DNA of 11,217 nt, taken from Candidatus Doudnabacteria bacterium (GTDB taxonomy: Bacteria > Patescibacteriota > Doudnabacteria > UBA920). Made by a program: the position numbers and the translations under genes. Positions 6,495 through 10,033 of the stretch are shown piece by piece (position 1 is the first letter of the stretch; the number at the start of each line of letters is the position of its first letter). The DNA is taken from the NCBI GenBank assembly GCA_903913365.1, contig CAIWKW010000009.1, forward strand, positions 1-11,217. The letters are read 5' to 3'. Below the pieces are notes generated by a model. It did no database searches, was not told the origin of the DNA, and saw nothing but the letters and a program-made list of their open reading frames with translations.

Positions 6495-6570
6495 CTACTA
6501 AATACGAAATTTACTAAATACTAAACTGAGAACTTGCGATTTCGTATTTCGCTTATTTAGTATTTTGTAG
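6495..6570. repeat. Spacer array rplC-rplD, TACTAAA type
   Basis: Units at 7-nt spacing: TACTAAA, TACGAAA, then after two bases TACTAAA, TACTAAA, a turn of 14 nt (CTGAGAA, CTTGCGA), then TTTCGTA, TTTCGCT, TATTTAG, TATTTTG. The halves are imperfect reverse complements. The rplC stop lies three bases away and the rplD ATG eleven bases away. Confidence 0.85.
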
Positions 6571-6573
6571 AGG

Positions 6574-7239
6574 CTATTTTTTCTTCTTATCTTCCTTTAC
6601 TTCCGCTACTCTTACGAGCGGCTTAACTTTTCCTGTGGAAATAAGTTTTACAATGCCGTTTCTGTGTCCCGGGACTGCGCCTTTAACCATAAGCAAACTG
6701 TTTTTTGCGTCAACTTCCACAACCTGTAAATTTGTTGCCGTAACCTGCTGTACGCCCATATGTCCGGCCATGCGCATTCCTTTTCTAACGTGCTGGGGAA
6801 AGCGCTGACCAATAGATCCTACGCTGCGGGGCTTGTTATGGCCGTGAGACATTGGAAAACCGTGAAAGCCGTGGCGCTTCATGGCACCGGCAAAACCCCG
6901 GCCCTTGCTTACGCCCAGTACTTTTACCAATTCGCCAACCTGAAAGGTGCTTATGTCCAATTTTTGTCCGCGCTTGTAGCTGTCCGGATCCGTTACTGTA
7001 AATTCCGACAAAACGCCAAAAGTGTCTAAACCCTTTAAATGTCCCGCTAAAGACTTAGAAACTTTTCTCTTTTTGTCTATTCCCACCTGAACCGCGCTAT
7101 ATTTGTCATTTCCGGTCTTGGCCTTAACCTGAGTTACAACCATCGGGCCGGCATGAATAACAGTAACCGGGATAACTTCCCCGCTTGCTTCGTCAAAGTA
7201 CTGAGTCATGTTCAATTTTTTACCGATAGCGAAATTCAT
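6574..7239 (-). CDS. rplC: Large subunit ribosomal protein uL3
   Basis: uL3 is an early-assembly protein whose extension reaches the peptidyl transferase centre. The start used gives MNFAIGKKLNMTQYFDE, the family N-terminus, and 221 residues. The frame remains open to 7299, but the extra residues are translated repeat. Family blocks seen: VTVIHAGPMVVTQVK, KGRGFAGAMKRHGF (112-125), SVGSIGQRFPQHVRKG (139-154), and MAGHMG (157-162). The C-terminus ends in a Lys/Glu run. It follows rpsJ across an unusually long 306-nt spacer containing an intrinsic terminator, so its expression may depend on readthrough. No Shine-Dalgarno site. It stops with TAG. Confidence 0.97.
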   Translation of the reverse strand: MNFAIGKKLNMTQYFDEASGEVIPVTVIHAGPMVVTQVKAKTGNDKYSAVQVGIDKKRKVSKSLAGHLKGLDTFGVLSEFTVTDPDSYKRGQKLDISTFQVGELVKVLGVSKGRGFAGAMKRHGFHGFPMSHGHNKPRSVGSIGQRFPQHVRKGMRMAGHMGVQQVTATNLQVVEVDAKNSLLMVKGAVPGHRNGIVKLISTGKVKPLVRVAEVKEDKKKK

Positions 7240-7247
7240 AAATATAT

Positions 7248-7327
7248 AATGCGAAATGTGCGAAATCTTATGCGAATCATGCAAAACTGAGTTTCGCATT
7301 ATCGCTGGTTTTTCCTAGTTTCGCATT
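7248..7327. repeat. Spacer array upstream of rplC, TGCGAA type
   Basis: AATGCGAAA (7248-7256) is matched by TTTCGCATT at both 7292-7300 and 7319-7327. TGCGAA words recur at about 9-12 nt in the first half and their complements in the second. The array ends eight bases before the rplC ATG and starts a few bases after the terminator T-run. No convincing new promoter is visible in it. Confidence 0.7.
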
Positions 7328-7331
7328 TATT

Positions 7332-7358
7332 AAAAAAGTGCGAGCCGATTAGCTCGCA
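7332..7358 (-). terminator. Intrinsic terminator between rpsJ and rplC
   Basis: On the minus strand a 7-bp stem (TGCGAGC at 7358-7352 and GCTCGCA at 7345-7339) with a six-base loop is followed by C and then six T (7337-7332). This is a standard intrinsic terminator. It is placed so that it would separate rpsJ from the other 13 ribosomal genes. Confidence 0.85.
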
Positions 7359-7367
7359 TCAATAAAC

Positions 7368-7451
7368 GAAAGACTTCTTTCTTTTACTTATGTGAGTAAA
7401 TCGTTTTCCTATTGGTTGAGTCTTTGTGGCTATGGCCTATAGGAACTAATC
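7368..7451 (-). promoter_or_regulatory. Putative structured attenuator RNA upstream of the rpsJ-rplC terminator
   Basis: In RNA order (minus strand): TTCCTAT (7445-7439) pairs with ATAGGAA (7412-7406) around a small GGC/GCC hairpin (7437-7428). TTTACT/AGTAAA form a second hairpin (7400-7383), and GAAAG/CTTTC a third (7381-7368). An alternative 7-bp pairing exists between AAAGACT (7425-7419) and AGTCTTT (7375-7369), which would open the third hairpin. Further upstream, GATTAGTT (7451-7444) can pair with AGCTAATC (7354-7347) in the terminator's 5' arm and loop, with one wobble pair, which would act as an antiterminator. These are hand-found pairings. The ligand or protein is unknown; uL3 or uL4 would be natural candidates by analogy with other S10 operons. 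Confidence 0.5.
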
Positions 7452-7461
7452 CACTGATATG

Positions 7462-7545
7462 AGTTTACGAAGTACGAACATTTACGAACTTACGAAAGGG
7501 ATTTCCAGAGTTCGTACGTTCGTACAAATTCGTACTTCGTAAATT
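7462..7545. repeat. Spacer array after rpsJ, TACGAA type, third copy
   Basis: Arms at 7462-7496 and 7511-7545 (35 nt each) surround a 14-nt loop and closely match the arms at 553-650 and 2033-2118. The array begins at the base next to the rpsJ stop codon (7546-7548) and ends just upstream of the attenuator in transcript order. Confidence 0.9.
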
Positions 7546-7869
7546 TTAGCTCATCTTAATTTCCACATCCACTCCAGCCGGCAAATTCAAGTTGGTAAGG
7601 GCGTCTATGGTTTTTGGAGTGGCGGAAAGAATATCAATCAATCGCTTATGAACCCGCATTTCAAACTGTTCGCGGCTGTCCTTGTGCACAAATGTGGAGC
7701 GAAGCACGGTATACTTGGTTTTTTCGGTAGGAAGCGGGATTGGGCCCGAAATAGTGGCACCGGTCCTTTTGGCCGTGTCTACTATTTGCTTAGAACTCTG
7801 ATCAATTAATTTATGATCATACGCTCTAATCTTGATCCGAATTTTTGGTGCTGTTACTTCCTTTTCCAT
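7546..7869 (-). CDS. rpsJ: Small subunit ribosomal protein uS10
   Basis: uS10 belongs to the head of the small subunit and in many bacteria also serves as NusE in antitermination complexes. The 107 residues match the family. Signatures are visible: [15 protein letters not shown] (9-23), the [12 protein letters not shown] loop (37-48), and the [16 protein letters not shown] block. It is the first gene of the operon, about 69 nt downstream of the predicted transcription start. No Shine-Dalgarno site is seen before the ATG (AACAA precedes it). It is followed by the TACGAA array and an intrinsic terminator, so rpsJ could be made as a short separate transcript. It stops with TAA. Confidence 0.97.
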   Translation of the reverse strand: MEKEVTAPKIRIKIRAYDHKLIDQSSKQIVDTAKRTGATISGPIPLPTEKTKYTVLRSTFVHKDSREQFEMRVHKRLIDILSATPKTIDALTNLNLPAGVDVEIKMS

Positions 7870-7898
7870 TTGTTAAGGATGCAGTAATTGATTAAAAT

Positions 7899-7937
7899 GT
7901 GCTACTAAAATAAAGCTTTTAAAGCTCTTTGGAGCAC
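7899..7937 (-). promoter_or_regulatory. 5'-terminal stem-loop of the S10 operon mRNA
   Basis: On the minus strand GTGCT (7937-7933) pairs with AGCAC (7903-7899). The stem begins at about +1 or +2 of the predicted transcript and encloses AAAGAGCTTTAAAAGCTTT, which can form an inner AGCTT/AAGCT stem. A hairpin at the very 5' end can protect an mRNA from decay; that role is inferred here. Confidence 0.45.
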
Positions 7938-7944
7938 TTGCAAT

Positions 7945-7973
7945 ATTCTATACGAACTCTATTATTTTGTCAA
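7945..7973 (-). promoter_or_regulatory. Sigma70-type promoter of the S10 operon
   Basis: On the minus strand TTGACA (7973-7968) is separated by exactly 17 bp from TAGAAT (7950-7945). The start point is expected near 7938, giving a ~69-nt leader to rpsJ. A perfect -35 box, near-consensus -10 box and ideal spacing fit a strongly expressed operon. Confidence 0.8.
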
Positions 7974-8089
7974 ATCCCCTTTCTGCAAATAATTTCCACC
8001 CTCAAACCGAATTATCCACTCAAAAAGTCATATTTTATGGGCTATTTACAGGTTTTTGGCTTATCTAAGTATACTTTTTGCAATAACTA

Positions 8090-8118
8090 TTGACAGAAAG
8101 TTAAAAACTTGTCATAAT
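8090..8118 (+). promoter_or_regulatory. Sigma70-type promoter for the plus-strand structured transcript
   Basis: TTGACA (8090-8095), 17-bp spacer, CATAAT (8113-8118). A start near 8125 would place the long hairpin at 8163-8217 and everything up to the terminator at 8909-8945 in one transcript of about 820 nt. The promoter is divergent from the S10 promoter, about 120 bp away. The bases in between are AT-rich with no feature I can support. Confidence 0.75.
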
Positions 8119-8162
8119 GGAAAGTAAAATTTACAATTATGCCTCTTTCACAATTAAATAAT

Positions 8163-8217
8163 AATTTCCTGCCAATAAAACACATTTTTCTTTAGTGTAT
8201 TTTATCGGCAGGAAATT
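8163..8217 (+). promoter_or_regulatory. Long hairpin near the 5' end of the plus-strand transcript
   Basis: AATTTCCTGCC (8163-8173) pairs perfectly with GGCAGGAAATT (8207-8217). The stem continues with ATAAAA (8175-8180) to TTTTAT (8200-8205) and CAC (8181-8183) to GTG (8195-8197). That gives about 20 paired bases per arm with one single-base mismatch and one two-base bulge. No T-run follows, so it is not a terminator. Confidence 0.8.
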
Positions 8218-8221
8218 CGTT

Positions 8222-8424
8222 CGCTGCCAGCCCCACTTTGACAGGACCTAGAGGGTCCAACTTCGGTTCGGGGATAAGTTTCTCTTAGACAGCGCTTTTG
8301 CGCCTGCTGTACAGGCACCGCATCAATCGCAAGATTAGCGGAGGGCGTCGGACGGGTAACCTTCCCGCAAAAGAAAAACCGTATTTGTTTGAACGCGCCC
8401 AAAGGCGCTGCACTGGGAGGTGCA
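8222..8424 (+). ncRNA. Hairpin-rich 5' leader of the small ORF, possible cis-regulatory RNA
   Basis: This GC-richer leader contains successive stems. CGCTG/CAGCG (8222-8226, 8290-8294) encloses CCCC/GGGG (8231-8234, 8270-8273), GGACC/GGTCC (8244-8258) and a TTCG-loop hairpin (8259-8268). It is followed by GCCTG/CAGGC (8302-8316), CCGC/GCGG with an inner AATC-GCAA-GATT GNRA-type hairpin (8318-8341), CGGG/CCCG (8353-8367), GCGCC/GGCGC (8395-8408), and a hairpin presenting the Shine-Dalgarno site (8409-8424). The TTCG and GCAA tetraloops suggest a selected RNA structure. I do not recognise a known riboswitch or leader class. Some 4-5-bp stems may be chance. Confidence 0.55.
8409..8424 (+). promoter_or_regulatory. 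Shine-Dalgarno site in a hairpin loop
   Basis: TGCAC (8409-8413) pairs with GTGCA (8420-8424). The loop TGGGAG (8414-8419) carries most of the GGGAGG Shine-Dalgarno sequence (8415-8420), five bases before the ATG at 8426. It is the only strong Shine-Dalgarno site linked to a gene in the window, and its placement suggests accessibility control. Confidence 0.6.
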
Positions 8425-8425
8425 T

Positions 8426-8773
8426 ATGTATACTTCAGCATTGATCGTCGAGGTGGCAAAGTTAGTTTCTGCTAACCCCTCTCTCAATGAGATCTTTTTC
8501 ATTGAGTACGATGGGGGTGAAGCGATGGGGGTATATTCTTCAGAGGAAGATGCAAAAAAGATTCTCCTTGAAGATGCCCAAAAGGCCAGGGAATCGGCTT
8601 GGGAGTACGAGACATGGGGAGTTGTCGTTGAAGAAAATCCCTGTGAGGCCGTCATCACCAGGCTCTCGTACTGGGAGGTCCCTTATTGTTATAAGGACAA
8701 ATCTGAATTTCGAGCCCCTGAGGGCTCGGATGTGAATCGCATCCTTAACCTGAAAAAGGTTGTAATAAAGTAG
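8426..8773 (+). CDS. Uncharacterised 115-residue acidic protein
   Basis: I do not recognise this protein. The ATG at 8426 is preferred because GGGAGG lies five bases upstream; an in-frame GTG at 8420 overlaps that site. There is no signal peptide or membrane segment. The N-terminal third is a short helix (ALIVEVAKLV) plus a strand (EIFFIEYDGG). A charged helix follows, SSEEDAKKILLEDAQKAR at about 39-56, and the rest is aromatic-rich (WEYETWGVVVEE, SYWEVPYCYKD). It is the only plus-strand gene, with its own promoter and terminator, and codon use looks more GC-rich than in the ribosomal genes. The coding region itself contains strong hairpins, so a mainly RNA function with an incidental frame cannot be excluded. 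It stops with TAG. Confidence 0.65.
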   Translation: MYTSALIVEVAKLVSANPSLNEIFFIEYDGGEAMGVYSSEEDAKKILLEDAQKARESAWEYETWGVVVEENPCEAVITRLSYWEVPYCYKDKSEFRAPEGSDVNRILNLKKVVIK

Positions 8774-8878
8774 CGGCGCACTCTTAGCGCCGTCGGGGAT
8801 TATAACCCCGTAAAAGCTTGCGCCCACACCTTGTCGGCGCAAACTAAATAATCCGTACAGTCCGCGCGTTAGACGGAC
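8774..8878 (+). ncRNA. 3' UTR hairpin series after the small ORF
   Basis: Four hairpins follow the stop codon in a row: CGGCGC/GCGCCG (8774-8792), CGGGG/CCCCG (8794-8810), TTGCGCC/GGCGCAA (8818-8842) and GTCCG/CGGAC (8860-8878). None is followed by a T-run, so they are part of the RNA body rather than terminators. They match the style of the leader hairpins, supporting a single folded transcript. Confidence 0.55.
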
Positions 8879-8908
8879 AAATAGATGGAGGACTAAGCTT
8901 AAATCTTG

Positions 8909-8945
8909 GCGCCGGAAGTCTCTGACTTTCCGGCGCTGTTTTTAT
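8909..8945 (+). terminator. Strong intrinsic terminator of the plus-strand unit
   Basis: GCGCCGGAAGTC (8909-8920) pairs with GACTTTCCGGCGC (8924-8936) with one bulged base and a three-base loop. TGTTTTTATTT follows. This ends the transcript begun at 8090-8118, before the convergent glycosyltransferase gene. Confidence 0.92.
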
Positions 8946-8967
8946 TTGTTTCTTTATATTATTTACC

Positions 8968-9005
8968 TAGCTACACACTTGTGCGGCCGCACAAGTGTGT
9001 AGCTA
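8968..9005. repeat. Perfect 38-bp palindrome between convergent genes
   Basis: Every base from TAGCTACACAC through the central GCGGCCGC to GTGTGTAGCTA is self-complementary. In RNA it would give a 17-bp stem with a GGCC loop. It lies between the plus-strand terminator and the 3' end of the glycosyltransferase gene. No T-run follows on either strand, so it is not a typical intrinsic terminator, though it could block 3' exonucleases. Confidence 0.95.
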
Positions 9006-9023
9006 ATTTGATAAATCAAGAAA

Positions 9024-9656
9024 CTACTTAAAAGGCTTATAAACGTCGTGGGTTATGGAACTTTTATGGTCGCGATAATAAATATAGGTTTTGCTTTTTA
9101 TTTCCATAAATTTAAAGTTCTTTTTCAATGCCCGCTCAAAAAAATCCGAGTCTTCAGCAAATCTTAAGTTGCTGTATCCACCGACAGCATTAAACACAGA
9201 TCTTTTAAAAACAAAGGTTGGACCATGCAAACAGTATTTTAAATGAATCTTATTTTTGGGGCTAAACCTGTCCGGCACATAAGGCGAACCGACAATTTTG
9301 TAGCCATTATAGAAAAAGTCTACGTCCGAATATCTTTGCATTTTTTTATTCCTTATCTCCAAATGTTTGGGCAAATATTCGTCATCGGAATCCAAAAAAG
9401 TAATAAATTTACCTTTGGATTTTTTTATTCCTAAGTTTCTGGCAGCGCCCACTCCCCTGTTTTCCTTTTGTTGATAATATTTAAGCCCTGGATATTTTTT
9501 TACCACTACTTTTGTATTGTCCGTACTTCCGTCATCCACCACAATAACTTCAAAATCCTTAAAAGTTTGTTTTTGCAACGACTTCAAAGCCCGCGGCAAA
9601 AGACGGCTGCGGTTATAGGTACAAATAATTACGGAAAAAAATGGTTGTTTGCCCAT
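9024..9656 (-). CDS. Family 2 (GT-A fold) glycosyltransferase
   Basis: Such enzymes transfer a sugar from a nucleotide-sugar donor during cell-surface polysaccharide or glycoconjugate synthesis; the specific substrate cannot be told. The N-terminal Rossmann-like half is clear: FSVIICTYNR (7-16), VIVVDDGSTDNT with DDGS at 41-44, ENRGVGAARNLG (65-76), and the metal-binding DXD-type motif FLDSDDE (87-93). The acceptor-side motif FAEDSDFF (166-173, ED at 168-169) supplies the likely catalytic base. At 210 residues it is near the short end of the family, with no membrane helix or C-terminal domain, so it is probably cytosolic or membrane-associated through partners. It is monocistronic, lying between tuf and rpsJ. 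It stops with TAG. Confidence 0.93.
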   Translation of the reverse strand: MGKQPFFSVIICTYNRSRLLPRALKSLQKQTFKDFEVIVVDDGSTDNTKVVVKKYPGLKYYQQKENRGVGAARNLGIKKSKGKFITFLDSDDEYLPKHLEIRNKKMQRYSDVDFFYNGYKIVGSPYVPDRFSPKNKIHLKYCLHGPTFVFKRSVFNAVGGYSNLRFAEDSDFFERALKKNFKFMEIKSKTYIYYRDHKSSITHDVYKPFK

Positions 9657-9662
9657 ATATTA

Positions 9663-9671
9663 ATTATACCA
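9663..9671 (-). promoter_or_regulatory. Extended -10 promoter of the glycosyltransferase gene, predicted leaderless
   Basis: On the minus strand TGGTATAAT is a perfect extended -10 element (TGnTATAAT). Only six bases separate the TATAAT from the ATG at 9656, so the expected start point falls on or next to the A of the ATG. No -35 box and no Shine-Dalgarno site are visible. Confidence 0.7.
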
Positions 9672-9698
9672 AAGCCCAAGGATTGGAGCGCCAGAAAC

Positions 9699-9717
9699 GG
9701 CCGGCCAATGGCCGGCC
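9699..9717. repeat. GC-rich short palindrome
   Basis: GGCCGGCC, AAT, GGCCGGCC: two 8-bp self-complementary arms around a three-base loop. It looks like a dispersed REP-like element upstream of the glycosyltransferase promoter. No T-run follows. Confidence 0.75.
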
Positions 9718-9768
9718 CTACATACTGCAGTTCCGCCCTCTTGAACGTTGAATGACAAACGCCATACT

Positions 9769-9890
9769 GTCATTGCGAGGAGTCCCGATTTATCGGGACG
9801 ACAAAGCAATCTATCCATAGAAAAGATTGCTTCGCTCGGATGTCGTGCCGGAGGCAGATCCGCCTTTGGCGGACACTCGCTCGCAATGAC
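9769..9890. repeat. 122-bp nested palindromic repeat (REP/MITE-like)
   Basis: The outer arms are GTCATTGCGAG (9769-9779) and CTCGCAATGAC (9880-9890). Nested inside are GTCCCGA/TCGGGAC (9782-9799), AAGCAATCT/AGATTGCTT (9804-9812, 9824-9832) and TCCGCC/GGCGGA (9859-9873). Repeats opening with GTCATTGCGAG and enclosing AAGCAATCT are, as far as I know, dispersed in many bacterial genomes. TGCCGGAGGCAGA (9846-9858) recurs at 1015-1027. No transposase is present. Confidence 0.85.
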
Positions 9891-9920
9891 AAAGTAGCCA
9901 AGGACCTTTGTTCCAATCCA

Positions 9921-9954
9921 AAACAAACTCCCCCGGACTTCCGAGGGAGTTTTT
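9921..9954 (-). terminator. Terminator after tuf, probably bidirectional
   Basis: AAACTCCC (9925-9932) pairs with GGGAGTTT (9945-9952). CGG/CCG continue the stem across one mismatch, with a four-base loop. On the minus strand the stem is followed by G and TTTT, ending tuf transcripts. On the plus strand five T follow (9950-9954). Confidence 0.78.
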
Positions 9955-9963
9955 AAATCTAAT

Positions 9964-10033
9964 CCACTGATCTTCTGATTCACTTATTCACTGACATGCT
10001 TATTAGCTTATCAGCTTACAAGCTGTTCAGCTA
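9964..10033. repeat. 8-nt periodic array at the 3' end of tuf
   Basis: CCACTGAT, CTTCTGAT, TCACTTAT, TCACTGAC, then two bases, then GCTTATTA, GCTTATCA, GCTTACAA, GCTGTTCA, GCTA. The last CTA is the tuf stop codon (TAG on the minus strand). CTGAT words in one half face ATCAG in the other, but pairing is weaker than in the ribosomal spacers. This array leads into a terminator, not into another gene. Confidence 0.75.

Noticed and set aside
7240..7331. Internal promoter for rplC after the terminator
   Set aside because: AT-rich words such as TATATT occur, but no -35 and -10 pair with acceptable spacing could be supported.
7980..8089. Additional features in the divergent intergenic region
   Set aside because: The stretch is AT-rich without an open frame, strong hairpin or repeat that I can support.
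8420..8425. GTG at 8420 as the start of the small ORF
   Set aside because: It overlaps the GGGAGG Shine-Dalgarno sequence; the ATG at 8426 has proper spacing.
8202..8658. Two overlapping minus-strand frames (8202-8459 and 8335-8658)
   Set aside because: They lie antisense to the structured leader and the small ORF, have no ribosome-binding site, and their composition is an accident of the hairpins. The plus-strand unit has promoter, Shine-Dalgarno site and terminator.
8885..8896. Three-codon frame ATG GAG GAC TAA, and the GGAGG in it as a second Shine-Dalgarno site
   Set aside because: No start codon follows at suitable spacing before the terminator, and so short a frame is expected by chance.
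8119..8945. Known large RNA such as tmRNA, RNase P RNA, 6S or SRP RNA
   Set aside because: I could not find tRNA-like ends, a tag-peptide frame, the conserved RNase P core or the SRP domain motifs; it remains an unassigned structured transcript.
9660..9983. A 107-residue minus-strand frame between tuf and the glycosyltransferase gene
   Set aside because: It is translated across the tuf terminator and the palindromic repeats and runs into the glycosyltransferase promoter, with no family-like sequence.
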